Position numbers and translations under genes: made by a program | Notes under the pieces: generated by a model | Databases searched by the model: none | What the model was told of the DNA's origin: nothing | What the model saw: only the letters and a program-made list of their open reading frames with translations | Shown here: one piece after another, positions 23,330-35,229 of the stretch | How positions within the stretch are numbered: position 1 is the stretch's first letter | How the letters are laid out: each line of letters begins with the position of its first letter | Origin: Gossypium raimondii | Taxonomy: Eukaryota; Streptophyta; Magnoliopsida; Malvales; Malvaceae | Length of the DNA stretch: 64,000 nucleotides | Reading direction: 5' to 3' | Assembly: GCF_025698545.1 (NCBI RefSeq) | Contig: NC_068576.1 | Coordinates: 53,788,390 to 53,852,389 of the forward strand

Positions 23330-23876
23330 TTAGGGGTAAAAAATCACGAATAAGTAAAAATGATGGAATAAATTGAGAAATTGAACACACAAATTTAACG
23401 TAAAAAAAACTTTTAAAAGAGGATAAAAAATCACGAGTAATGATAATTTTAGTACAATGCAAAAGAATGAAGATCAAAACTAAACACTGAAAATAAAGAA
23501 CCCTCAATACAAAATTCTTCAAAAGTGCTATGAGTTCTAATATTTTAATTGGTGTGTTTTTTAAAGTTGTAAAAGAGTTTATTTATGAGTTAAATTGTAG
23601 GTCAAATAAATTATGTTAATAAATGTTAAATATATTATACTAATAAAGACCAAATATTTTAAAAATAGAATATATTTTATTTAAATTACCTTATAAATAA
23701 TCTCTCATTTTATTTAATAAAAATTTAGATCACACGGCTCTAATACATATAGTCAATTTTCTTTAATCAAAATAAATCAAAAAATTTGAAAATTTTCAAA
23801 ATAAAACACCTCCTAAAAAATGTCCGAAAATAGAATAAATTTTAGAAGACTGAACCGAGTTGAACGTTTTCTAACA
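23330..23876 (-). repeat. Possible decayed solo LTR (Ty1-copia type)
   Basis: The stretch at 23383-23440 (GAACACACAAATTTAACGT followed by an AAAATCACGAG block) resembles the conserved block of the copia LTRs at 3650-3730. A TGTTAG-like start on the minus strand lies at about 23876. No internal retroelement sequence is attached, so this may be a solo LTR of a related, older family. Boundaries are uncertain. Confidence 0.35.
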
Positions 23877-24194
23877 AATTCACCGACCTCGTAAGAGTTT
23901 TTTTGACAAAGACAAAATATGACAGGTATTGGTCATAGTTAATAAAGAGTCAGGTATTGGTCAGTGTTAGTCTATTGTACAGAAGGTCAAATCTGTACAG
24001 AAATCAATTTGGGGCAGCTTGATTTTGAGGTTGTTGTACTCTTTTGAAAATTTAAATTTAATTGTAACTTTTACCCTGTAATTTTTTTATTTATAAATTT
24101 TAGTCTTTTCACTTGATTTTACTGTTAAAATAAACAGTATTAATGGTAAAGTACATTAAAATTTTAAAATTATTTTCATTCATATTTAATATAT

Positions 24195-25290
24195 ATACAA
24201 ATTTAAAAAATTACCATTTTAGAAATTCAAAAAATAAAAACTCTTTAAAATTCAAAAATAAAAAATAAAAATGAATTTTAAAATATAAAAAAAGAATCTA
24301 AGATTCAATCTAAACTAGACCAAACAAACCATTCGAATAAGGAACCAGTTAGGATATCAATCCGACAAGAAGTAAAAAATCAATTGACCCTGAACTGGTA
24401 CAAACTGACTTAATCGAGCTAAAAATCGATTGAACTAGCAGTTGAACCGATTTTAAACTGGCCTAACCAATTGGTTCCTAAAATGACTGGTGATTTAAAG
24501 CAAATAAAATATTAAAATTCAAAAATAAAAATTATAAAAATCGGTTCAATTGGTTTTTAGCTTGGTTCAACCAGTCCATACAGATTCATGAGTTAACTAG
24601 TTTTTTACCTTTGACTGGATCGATATCCCAGCTAATTATGATCAAATCAGTTCGATCTTGTTTAGATAACATTGAATTTTGATTTTTTTTTAATTTTAAA
24701 GGTTGTTTCATTTTTAAAAAAAATTATAATTTTAAAACCTTTTATGTTTTTTGTTTAAAATAAGAAAAGAAAGGTATGGGTCAATTTGATAAAAATTGTA
24801 AATTTTGAGGACTACAAAAGTTTAAAATTTTAAAAGCTGGTAGATCTAGAATTGGTACAAACTGGTTGAATTGGCTAAAAAACAAGTTAAATTGGTAATT
24901 GAATTGATTTTTATATATTTTTAATATACTTCATTTTTTATTTCTTATTTAATAATTTTCCTTTGAATTGTTTTGGTTGATCGTTCCGGGAACCAATAAT
25001 TCATATTAGTTCGAAATGGGTAGTCGGTTCAATCAATTTTTTAGCTCAGTTCAATTAGATTGTACCGGTTCACAAGTCAACCGATTGTTTGCCTCTCATC
25101 GAATTGATATCTCAATCGGTTTCCTATCCAAGTGGTCGATCTGGTTACATTTAGATAAGATTGAATTTTGAAATTTTGTTTATATTTTAAAAATCATTTT
25201 TACTTTTTATTTTTTATTTTTAAAGAGTTTTTATTTTTTGTCTCATAATTTTTATTTTTCAAAAAACATTATAATTTTTTAAAATACATT
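24195..25290. repeat. Composite palindrome: two nested fold-back units
   Basis: The left arm at about 24195-24480 (ATAAAAACTCTTTAAA..., GATATCAAT, GAACTGGTACAA, GAGCTAAAAATCGATTGAAC) pairs with the reverse complement of about 25010-25290. Two shorter inner copies lie at about 24539-24690 (same orientation as the right arm) and 24830-24915 (same orientation as the left arm). The structure is therefore arm, inverted arm, arm, inverted arm. There is no coding capacity. It probably derives from one fold-back (MULE-like MITE) family inserted or duplicated in tandem. Confidence 0.65.
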
Positions 25291-25855
25291 TTTATTTTAT
25301 TTAAAATATAAAAAATTTATTGGACTACATCGAACTGATTTTCTTACACTGATTTTGTTTTTGCAACCCTCTTACCATTTTTTTCTACTTTACTTCTTCT
25401 TTGTAATTGAATTTTATGTTTTATCTGAGTTTTTTCATTATAAAAGTTCACCTAACACATTTTATGCAAAAATATATAGAAAAGAACATAAAAAGTTATT
25501 TTAAGAAGTAATAAAAATAGATTTTAAATTTGGAGATGAGAAAAAATCAAAGTCAAGGTTTTTTTAAAAAAAAAAGAAGAAGAAGCAGCAGCTTGTCAGC
25601 CTATAAGTTTTATCGCAAAAAATTAGATTTAGATGAGTTTTTCGACAAATTTTTAATCTCCTGTCATCAGAGATCTTGAGTAAATAATAAAATAAAAGAA
25701 TATGTTTACAAGTTTTTATGTTAATAAAAAGAATTATTAAAAATTATTACATGTCACAAAGTAATTGACTAAATTTTTTTAATAGCCGAGGTAATTTAGG
25801 TAATGGAAATAGTTTATGTACTATTTAAATAAATTAATATAATTTCGGTGTCATT

Positions 25856-25857
<2 letters not shown>

Positions 25858-25898
<41 letters not shown>
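25858..25898. repeat. TA microsatellite
   Basis: An uninterrupted TA dinucleotide run of about 41 bp. Confidence 0.95.
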
Positions 25899-25899
<1 letters not shown>

Positions 25900-25901
<2 letters not shown>

Positions 25902-26519
25902 CGTCCCACTTTGTTGTTTAAGCTAAACTTAAACTACTGAAATTAAATATTCAGAAATTTGCAGACATTCTTAATGGTATGACCTGATTTATATAAAAGA
26001 AGTCACAGTGTAGTTGCAAATGCTGAAGCCGCCGTTCTTGATAAAGTAATGCATACATGCAGAGTGAAGCTCACTTAAATGATTGTCATTGCCAAAAGGG
26101 CAAACTTTTAAGTTTCAAACACCAATATTTGCCACTGTTATTTTCTTCACAAGTCAGAAAACTACTTCTGCCATTAATAATAATGCTTTCTCTGACCATA
26201 ACATGTTGTGTTACTGTTTGGTCTAAATTAAGAGGAAAAGGGTTTCATCCTCTGGGCTTAGCGAAACATCATATAATATTTGGACAAAAGCTGAGATTGG
26301 TTACAACAAAACAAAGAAAAAAGATCCTAGGGCAATCACAAACGCAACAGCAATTCAATTAACAGAAAAGGCTTGCATCTTCTTGTTAATGATTCAATAT
26401 TTAATTAAAAAAATCTGTTGTTTGATATAATGAATTCCATCACCAAGAATCAAATCAATAGCCATAAAACAATTACAAGATAAAACAGTGTCCTATAATT
26501 ACAACAGCTAACCAAAGGA
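25900..26519. other. 3' flank of the BTB gene; no separate gene supported
   Basis: An open frame at 26057-26362 on the plus strand has no recognisable domain and poor coding character. The right part must contain the 3' UTR of the minus-strand BTB gene that stops at 26520. Confidence 0.45.
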
Positions 26520-27914
26520 TCATAACCCCCTGGTTGAACCTTGCCAAACCTCAACAGCTTGCTGATCCTTTCGGGTTACAAACATCTTGTTTCCACCAAA
26601 TGCCAAGTTGGTTACCTTCAAGCCTCCCATTGCCTTCACTCTCCCCATCACATTCTTCCTAAAAACCCTACCCTTTAATCGACCCTCCGAACCCGCCGCC
26701 ACCTCCGACCACAACTCGATATCCCCTCCTTTACTGCAAAACACTTGATTCCCATGGCTCTCGATTTTGCACCCTAACCCTTCTTTCTTCCCATTCACTA
26801 CCTTCCTTCTATTCTCAACACACATCCATGGATTACTATTATCATTTGCATCATTGTTCACAGTCCCTAAACATCTCAAATCCGCATTGAACACCTCCCC
26901 AGAGCTCACTCCAACCTTGAAAAGCACATTCATATTATCTGAAACACAAACATCGGCAAAGCAATCGACTTTCTCCTTCAATTCAAAGGCTACATTACCA
27001 GACCTTATATCCCAGAACTTAATGTTCCCCGATACACCCGATAACCCACTATGCGACCCGGATGCCATGAGTAACCCGTAACCCGAAACCCATCTCAGCT
27101 TTGTAGCTGGGATGGCTGAATCGAGATCAGCCCCGAAAATCTCATTACGAGCAATTTCAATAACAGGGTTCAACGTATTCATATCATAAACCAGGATTGA
27201 ATTGGAGTTTCTCCTACTGGATTCGAAGCTAGTAAACAAGAACTTGCCTGATGAACCGATTGCTTGAACCGTGGAACCGGATCGGGTCGCGTTCTCCCAA
27301 TTGAGAACCTGTTTGACGCGTCCTTTTTGGAGATCAAGAATCTGGAGCCCCGAAAAGTCGGTGGCCCCGGCCGCCGCGATATCCGGAGAAATTGCGAGCA
27401 AGGAATCGATGGCGGTGAATTGGGTCAAAATCGTTGACTTCCTTGTCAGCGACCAATCGAAAGACGTGATCTTGCTACCGTGGGAAACATGCAACGACCC
27501 AAACGGCGTCGAGGCAATCGCAGAAGGGGTGTCGCGGCCGTTTAAGGGTAATTCAGACGACTTCCGGAGGGCAAAAGCGTCAAGGTGGGAAGGGTCGCTC
27601 AAAGAGCTAGTCAAAAGCGACTCAACGCCGTAGAATCTGGACTCTTCGATGAGGTCCCGGAGGTCAAAGTCTTTGACTTTCGAAGGAAGGGTCCCGCTGC
27701 GGAGGAGGGAGAGGAGGAGCGAGAACTGATCCGGGTCCCGGTCCAGGAAACGATCCGAACCCGTTTCCGCAAGTCGATAAAGAAGGGATTTAGGACCCGC
27801 TTGGGTTAGGGTCTGCTTGGTCGTTTGGAAAATCCGACCGCCGACATTAATCGATACGACATTTCTGTTCAACTCCGGTTCTGTCTCCAAACAACAAATA
27901 TCGAATGATGGCAT
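26520..27914 (-). CDS. KCTD-type BTB/POZ domain protein (At2g24240/At4g30940-like)
   Basis: A single exon of 464 aa, from the ATG at 27914 to a TGA at 26520. Residues about 19-102 form a T1-type BTB domain (VVSINVGGRIFQTTKQTL ... FLDRDPDQFSLLLSLLRSG ... LIEESRFYGVESLL), the type found in potassium-channel tetramerisation domains and KCTD proteins. The rest (about 130-460) looks like a WD40-like beta-propeller (IKFWDIRSGNVAFEL, DIELWSEV, AVEVWQGS). This architecture matches a small plant family of BTB plus propeller proteins of about 440-460 aa. Members are presumed oligomeric adaptors, possibly for CUL3 ubiquitin ligases; that is family-level inference. The locus is GC-richer than its surroundings and looks intact. 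Confidence 0.92.
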   Translation of the reverse strand: MPSFDICCLETEPELNRNVVSINVGGRIFQTTKQTLTQAGPKSLLYRLAETGSDRFLDRDPDQFSLLLSLLRSGTLPSKVKDFDLRDLIEESRFYGVESLLTSSLSDPSHLDAFALRKSSELPLNGRDTPSAIASTPFGSLHVSHGSKITSFDWSLTRKSTILTQFTAIDSLLAISPDIAAAGATDFSGLQILDLQKGRVKQVLNWENATRSGSTVQAIGSSGKFLFTSFESSRRNSNSILVYDMNTLNPVIEIARNEIFGADLDSAIPATKLRWVSGYGLLMASGSHSGLSGVSGNIKFWDIRSGNVAFELKEKVDCFADVCVSDNMNVLFKVGVSSGEVFNADLRCLGTVNNDANDNSNPWMCVENRRKVVNGKKEGLGCKIESHGNQVFCSKGGDIELWSEVAAGSEGRLKGRVFRKNVMGRVKAMGGLKVTNLAFGGNKMFVTRKDQQAVEVWQGSTRGL

Positions 27915-28235
27915 AATTGTCTCAAGGAAAACCTTCTTACCCTGTTTTCAAAACCCAAAATTTGAGCAAAGATTTTTTGCGAGAGAAAGACAGATGGACT
28001 CTAATTTTGAAGGGAGAAGGAGATGTGGGCAATAAGATAATATAAAGGCGGTCAGGCGTAACAGTGACGGATTATGAAATCTGAGCATTTGAATGCATAT
28101 TTGACACAAACTGAATATTTTATAACTAAACACCTGAAACTGATGAAAGGAGCCGTCCAAGTTGAACATTGACAAGCGTTTTACATGTCTGACTATCTGT
28201 TTCGTTTCTTTTTCTAGAAGCACAGGAAAAACAAA

Positions 28236-29520
28236 AATGGAACGAGAATGCTGTTTTGTCTTTTTTCCCCTGGAAGTATTTTTTGTTACCTTCTAGGCCT
28301 TATTAATTATTTCTTTCTGACCATTTATTTATTCCTCACAATAATACCAATATTTACTTTTTGTACAATAGAAATAAATTTAGACAATATGCTAATATTT
28401 TAATTTTGTTTTTTAATTCATATTTTTACAAAAAGAAATGTTTTTCAGACTATTTCGTCTTTCTTTTATTTGTTAATTCAGTTTTCTAAATTTCATTTTT
28501 ATTGAAAACTTTAAACCTGGATTGCTTAGATTAATATTAATTATCACTTTAATGATATTTTATTTATCAAACATCTTATTTCTTAATGGACTCTAATATC
28601 AATTATGATTTTATAAAATTTAAGTTAAAGATATGTATTAAATGCGTAATCGCATTATTTGTAAAATTCAAAAAAAAAATCCAAACTATATAATACATAT
28701 ATTTGTAAAATCTAATTTAAATCAATTTGATGTTTAGAGATCAATTTAACGAAAAAGGGAATAACTTTGATCCCCCCCATCAGCCCATCAGTTCAGTGTA
28801 GATTTCAATTAGCCCAACAGACCAAACTGGCTTCCCCAGTTTCAGTTTAGCCTTTGATCTGTTGATGGATAAGATGGATAAGAAGTTAGGCAGCTAACTC
28901 TGATTTCCAGCTGCAGCTTTCCATTGAGTTTCAAAACAACTTTCAATTCTTAGACTTTTGAATTGATTTAAACCAAACATTTAAATACTTAAATATTTTT
29001 ATCATTTCAAGCTTGACAATGACAGACAAATTTTTTTTATTGAGTTCAGTGACAGAGAAAAAATTTAATCGAAGCATCTTCAGAAAACAATATCACCCCA
29101 GCGAATTGAATATCCATCAATTTTGCAGATACCAGCATAAGTAAACATCGGTAAAAAAATTTCCCCTTCTTTTAACGGCAATGCTATTATTATTTATTAT
29201 TATTGCCATCTACTATCCTGTCATTAGGATTTTAAATATGGGGGCACAAATCAAAGGACTGTGTTCATATCTTTCTGCCTAAATTAGAGATATATAATAC
29301 ATATATTAAACAATAGAACTACGCCCATAAGACTCTGTTTCCTCCGAAAACATTGCAATATGCGCCGTCTGTGTCAAACCCCCCTAAAATTATCAATGAT
29401 ATGGTTGATTAACTGTGCCCTGTTGCTGTTACCAAATTGTTTACTCTGGATCCCCAAAGCCACACCTATGTTCTTAAAATGATGTGAAAATCAGAAGGCA
29501 TCGACTAAAATGTGTACCGG
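28236..29520. other. Intergenic: BTB promoter side and 3' flank of the HRGP-like gene
   Basis: No gene is seen. The region upstream of 27914 must hold the BTB gene promoter, and the part next to 29520 the 3' UTR of the HRGP-like gene. The middle is AT-rich without a recognised repeat, apart from a short C-run near 28772. Confidence 0.5.
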
Positions 29521-32203
29521 TTAGCTTACTCCTGGTTGCATCATAGGAAAAAATGACCAATTCCTGGCTACATTATCATCCTTTCCGGCTACCTTCTTGT
29601 TGGCCCACCAATCGGAACTAAGAATAGGCTTATGGGCATCAACTCCATCGACGTTCTCAAAATTGAATTCTTTAGCTGACCCGAGTGTTAAGGATTGATT
29701 CTCGTGGTGCTGCGGTGTGCCTTCCCTGTCTGCTGGAGCTTTCTCTGGTCTTTCATTGGATGTTTCACCGACACGATATTCATAATCATCTGCCACCTTA
29801 GTTGTGTTTTCTTCTCTTTCTCTTGTTGCTTCATTATGTAGAAATTCTGGAACAGCTTCAGATGATGTTGCTGCCCCAGTTTCCGCACATCTTATAACTT
29901 CTTCCGTAGTCAACTCAAATGAAACTCTATGATTAACTGCAACTTGATCAATTGGGTTTTGTTTAATCAAACTCGGATGTGACACGATTTCAGAGAGCGG
30001 ATGATCCAAACGAAGACCATTGCGAGGGGTGCACGTTGTAGCATCTGGGGTTAAAGTTCCAGAACCATGACTTGATCCCCATTCACGGTTGGAAAGCTTA
30101 TCAAGGTTCAAGAGCTTGGGAGGGTCACCCATTCGGAACTCAGGAAAACGTAAACCAGCAGCAAAATCACCATCAGGGAAAGGAGATGAGGTGCCAGAAC
30201 CTGAGATTCCTGAGCTTGGTGAGATCAGTTGCCCAATGGGGCTCCCAGGATGAAGTTGATAGGACTGAAATTCATACTGGTATATTGGGAATCTCTGTCC
30301 AGCCTCTCCATACTGGAGGTTAGGGCCAAGGAACTGAGCAAATGGCACCTCGGGCGAGGAAGGTGTAGTCAAGTGTACCGACTCCGGAGGAGGAGTGAAG
30401 GGAGCAGTTGAAGGTTCAGTGGTGAAGGTGGAGAAAACAGGTGGTGAAACTAACTGAGTTTCATGAGCATAAGGGCCAATTGCAAAAATTGAAGCAGGCC
30501 CTGGGGAGTACATACTGGCAGAAATAGAGGTGAGAGACACTAACCCAGCTGGAGATTGAGTAGCAGAAGGGGGTTCAGATGGAAGGAAAGATGCAGGAGA
30601 GGAAGGAGGTGCAACAAAGGGAAGTGTCACTGTAACGGCTTGGGTTGGAATTTCAGCAGCAGGCATATTAGCACGGGAAGAACTCGTTTCAGAAACAGGA
30701 ACAGCAGGTCCAATTCGCTTTTTCTGTTTGTAAGATCCGAAACACCAATATTTGCTCCACCAACCACCCCATCTTTTCTTCTAGATGTCACCAAATTTAA
30801 GATGAAATGGATTAATACGGGAAATCACACCAAATCCTTATCTAGCTAGAAAGAAATCAATTAAATGACACTGCAAAAACTTTGGTTCTAAAAGACAGCC
30901 ATATTACAACAATAATACAACCCACCCTCGTTGAAGCTTTTACAGAAGTGTATCAAGTAATGAAACATATTAAAGCATACATGCTCAAAGTTATAGGACA
31001 CCATGCTACAAATATATTTTCAGCTCTTTGGCAGAAAGAGTATGAGCACACGGCTCTTTTTTCCAATTGAAAAGGTTTTAACCAACAAGATAACTCAATT
31101 TAAACCAACCCTTCTAACATCTAATTTCAAGGAGCAGAGGTAATTTTCCTGCCCCTTTTTTAAGTACTTCTGAACCTTCAACTTCGTGATTATAAATTAC
31201 TATTTTTCAACTAGACCTCCAGTACAAGGAGATTATACCTACGGAAGGAATAAAGCAATTTCTATTATTCAGAAACACTGGCTATCTTGAATTTTGCATG
31301 TCCAAATGGAATTACCTGATCTTAATATCTACAGAAGTTTATAGTTTCCAAAATCTGAACGCATTTGAAACCTTCTAATTAGCTATCCCAATATCATGGC
31401 CATAAATAGACCGTGATACAAATCCATTTAACAACTGTATTTAGGTTCCAAATTGTATAATTCTTTTGGTTTTTTACTTCTGATCTAGGAACCTCTGCTG
31501 AATGAAAGTAAAACTAGAAATATGACGTGAGGAAGATCATCTAACCTCAAGGTGTTTTCTCGGTATATAAGGAACCATTTTTTTCCTGGAGAACCCATAC
31601 AGACTAATAAACACTGTTTCATCAACACTGACTATTCTCAGATTCCTGAACTGCCAAGTTCAAAAAGTAAAATACCTGTACGTTCTAAACTTGGAAGAAC
31701 CAAAAAAAAATTATAAATGCAAAAACTTAAAACAATTTATAAATATAAGTATATCTAAACCACAAGCAACAGTTAGAAGACTTGATTCTGGTATAAGTCA
31801 ACCTTCAATAAATCTAAGCCTAAAATCACAACGATTTAACTTGACATTTCCTGAGCCAAAAAAATAATCCTAAACTTGATTAAAGATCGAAGTTCACTAA
31901 ATCACCGCAGAATATAATCAAAGAAAAAGGGAAAAAATCATACAAAAACAGATCACGAAATGAATGCCAAAGAAGCTTAAAAACACTTCTGGAACTCAAC
32001 CAAATTGATCTAAATTCAATTAAAACAATCACGTCAAAGAAACCAACAGTAATTAAAAGAATACATATGAAGGAAAATATAAATTTTACCTGAACCGTAG
32101 ATTGCGGGACACGATTCTCAGCTGAAGCGATCGCGTTAGCGGCAGCATGTATAGTCTCCAAAGGGTTATTCATAGCTCTAGATTCTCCATTTGCGCCTCT
32201 CAT
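29521..32203 (-). CDS. Hydroxyproline-rich glycoprotein family protein (At5g52430/At4g25620-like)
   Basis: Two exons: 32203-32090 (38 codons, starting MRGANGESRAMNN and ending VPQSTVQ) and 30780-29521, separated by a 1,309-bp GT-AG intron in phase 0. The spliced protein is 457 aa. Right after the junction comes the family signature KKRWGGWWSKYWCFGS, a basic, Trp/Cys-rich motif. A Pro/Ser-rich region follows with LPFVAPPSSPASFLPSEPPS, SPAGLVSLTS, ASIFAIGPYAHETQLVSPPVFS and TPPPESVHLTTPSSPEVPFAQ, all strongly conserved in this plant family. Despite the database name there is no signal peptide, so it is unlikely to be a secreted cell-wall extensin; its function is not established. It looks intact. 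An open frame from an inner ATG at 30666 would miss the conserved KKRW motif, so I prefer the two-exon model. Confidence 0.9.
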
Positions 32204-33185
32204 TTCAACGTATTTTGTTTCTTTTTTTTTTTTTTTCCGACGAACCAAACAGCTCCAAAATTACCTTCCTCTCGGAATTGTCAAATTTTCTCGAGAAAGA
32301 AAAAATCGAGAGAGAGAGTGATCGGCGAGAAGGAAACTGTGATTTATAGACGAAGCTTCCCTACGTATTTTGAACTCTTTTGTTTTTTTTTGTTCATTAA
32401 ATCTAAATCCTTTTTTTAGTAGATTACTAATATCGTGTGAAATATATGTATAAGCAAAAGCTACTAAGGTCAAACACGGCAGTCACTTGATTTTCTATAA
32501 ATTCGATGTGATTAACGAAAAGACCCGAGTTTAGGTTAAAGTTTATAAATTCCTTAAATTAGTAGCTCCATTTTACTAATATGCCCTTCCTGTTCACAGT
32601 TATTTACTAATATGATTATAGTATATAGAGATTTTACCATATTATGTAAAAAGATAAATATTAATTTTAATATTTCAACAAACAAAATATGATAAAATCT
32701 AATTAGTAATAATATTAACAATGATAAATTTGATTTTAAATAATAAATAATAATTAAATTTTATTTAAAGTTGTCTAGTATAATATATAAATAAATAAGA
32801 AAATACAATTATCCAACTAAAGATAATTTTTAATAAAAAATGTAAATTTTGTTAGGGGATAATAAATAAAGTGGTTGTCCAAGGTGTGCACGTGTGCTCA
32901 TCCACGTCTTGATGGGTTTCGTGCGCGCCCCTACCCAACCGCATAATAATATAATAATGAAAAAGATAAAAAGGGGTCCCATCGACTTCCTCGAAAATTC
33001 TCCTCCTTTACCTGCCGCTTCGACCAACCTCCCACCGTTGGTCCCTTCTTTTATTGCCCATTGTTTTTTATTTTAAGGGTATTTAGTTATCAATATATTA
33101 TCGATAGATTTACTTAAGCTATGTTCACTGCATTTAGCTCAGGCTTCCTTTATTCTCAAATAAATCGTTTTTCATATAAGTATTT
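32204..33185. other. Promoter side of the HRGP-like gene and intergenic DNA
   Basis: The T-rich/GA-rich leader is at 32210-32340. Further right is AT-rich DNA with one GC-richer patch (about 32880-32940) that includes a perfect G-box core CACGTG near 32889. No coding gene is supported. Confidence 0.45.
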
Positions 33186-33370
33186 AAAAAAAAAATCGAT
33201 TTAGTATTAACTCAATTAGTATGGATATTATTGTTAATAAAAAATATATAAATTTGAGTATATTAAAGTACATTATCTCTTCTATTTATAGATTGAGGAT
33301 AAAATATGAATAATTTTAAATATTATCTTAAAAGAACAGATATAATAATGATTTATAATAAAATTATTAA
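33186..33370 (+). repeat. SINE-like dispersed repeat, copy 1
   Basis: About 185 bp (TATTAACTCAATTAGTATGG ... AAAAGAACAGATATAATAAT) that aligns along its length with the copy at 63545-63725. It is decayed relative to that copy. Confidence 0.55.
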
Positions 33371-33767
33371 AATATATATTTAAAAAGAATTTATCACAAA
33401 ATATTTATTAATTTCATCTTATTTCACCTCAAAATTAATATTAATTAATCTAGAAAAACATAAAACGATTTAGAATTTTTCACACAAAATTTTAGTTCAA
33501 TAATAAATTTATTTTATTAAAATTTCAATTATAAATATATTACAATAATTATATTTTTAATATTATTTTAAATAATGAAACGTGAGCTGCACACAACATT
33601 TTCTTCCCTAATTTTCTAATATCACACGAGAACAATGTAATTTTTAAAATACGATGAAAAGTACAATCGGTACCATTCGGTTCAATAAAATAAGCTAAGC
33701 ACAACACTAATATCTCAAAATTCATATAAATATAAAACATCTCAACTTTAATAATACAATATAATAA

Positions 33768-33870
33768 AGTTGATTGAGTCTTAACTCAATTAATATTGAT
33801 ATTCGTTATTAGTAAAAAAAGACATGAATTTGAACACGTTTATTTTTCTATAAATTTATCTAAACACTTT
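33768..33870 (+). repeat. SINE-like dispersed repeat, copy 2 (partial)
   Basis: The start of the same family (GATTGAGTCTTAACTCAATT AAT..., then a GACATGAATTTGAACACG box) is present; the rest is lost. Confidence 0.5.
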
Positions 33871-33949
33871 ATTGATGTAACATTAATAGTTCTTTTTTAT
33901 ATAAACATATATTTATTTTTTTACACAATTGCCTAAAATTTTCCATTAT

Positions 33950-34060
33950 TCTTGTTTAACCCTTAAATAAGAAGATAAGTATGTTTCAACGCACTCAAAC
34001 CACGTCCTCCTGCACTGACAAATGTTGATGAGCTAAAACTTAGTCGACTCATATAATGAT
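33950..34060 (-). repeat. SINE-like dispersed repeat, copy 3 (partial)
   Basis: Reverse-complemented it reads GCAGGAGGACGTGGTTTGAG TGCGTTGAAAC..., then CTTATTTAAGGGTT. These are the same blocks as GAAGGACGTGGGTTTTAG and CTTATTTATGGGTT in the copy at 63545-63725. The GTGGTTTGAG block is where a Pol III B-box would sit. Confidence 0.55.
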
Positions 34061-34114
34061 TATTAGTAATACTAATAAGAGCTTAAAATCAAATTGTGCT
34101 CTTTATATGTATAA

Positions 34115-34240
34115 CTACTTATAGCTCATGCTCAACCCTTAATTAGAAAGATAAAAGGTGTTTCAACGCACTTGAACTCAAGTCTTTCTGCAACAATATT
34201 AATATCAATCGAGTTAAGACTCAATCAATAAATAAAATTG
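34115..34240 (-). repeat. SINE-like dispersed repeat, copy 4 (partial)
   Basis: Reverse-complemented it reads ATTGAGTCTTAACTCGATTG..., AAAGACTTGAGTTCAAGTGC and AATTAAGGGTTGAGCATGAG, clearly the same family as copies 1-3. It lies next to copy 3 in the same orientation. Confidence 0.55.
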
Positions 34241-35229
34241 TATTCTTAATAGTTTTAACTAACTAGTTTGTATTATTTATTTAATTGTGATTATTATCGC
34301 AAGTGCTACTATATTATTCATTTAATGGTGATTATTATTATAAGTGCTACTCTAAATTTTATATGTTTATAACATTTTTCCCATGTTTCCTATTTAATCT
34401 TTCAATTCCTAAATTTATAATTAGGGTAAATTCATCATTAGTCAATAAATTATACATAAATTTTCATTTTGATTACTTAATTAAAAAAAAGTTACAATTT
34501 GGTTATTGTATTATTCGAATTTTTTTTTAAGTCATTAAATCATTTAAAAGTTTTTATTTAAGTCATAGGAGTACTAAAGATTTTTTAAGAAGTTTCGCCA
34601 GCGAGCTCCAAGCAATGATTCAACGAACGGTAATGTAGATCAGTACTTATTGACAAATAGAAGAACATACCAATCTAACGGCAATTTGAATTTTTAATTG
34701 TCATATTTTAATATCTAAAATATGATTTATATATTTAAAGTAAATTTTACAAACAATTTACATTAATTGTTTAACAAAGAATTTAAATTTATATTTCTCA
34801 TATATCAAATTATTAACATCGAGCTAAAATAAATTGTTTTTTTTTATATTTTTATTATAGAAAAAATATTTCATACATCGCCGGTGAAATTTTTTAGACT
34901 CGATGAGTGGGCTGAGGATATGACAAGTGTTTTATAGGGGTGCGGTAAAAAAAATCAAATATATAAATAAATATGATACTTCTCACATTCTTAGCACGCG
35001 TTTCTCATAGGGTGTAGTAAATAAAAAATAAAAACTTTAAATATATAAATAAATGTAACACTTCTCACATCACATACTTAAAGAAATTAAAAATCTCCAC
35101 AGATGATGTATTAAATATTTACTCTTTATAATAACTTAAATTATTATTTTACAATACATTATCTAAAATAAACCTTTTATATTTTAAAAAATACATTTCC
35201 AACAATAATATTAAACACTTATATCAAAC

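Noticed and set aside
26057-26362. 101-codon plus-strand open frame left of the BTB gene
   Set aside because: No recognisable domain, AT-rich codon use, and partly in the expected 3' flank of the BTB gene.
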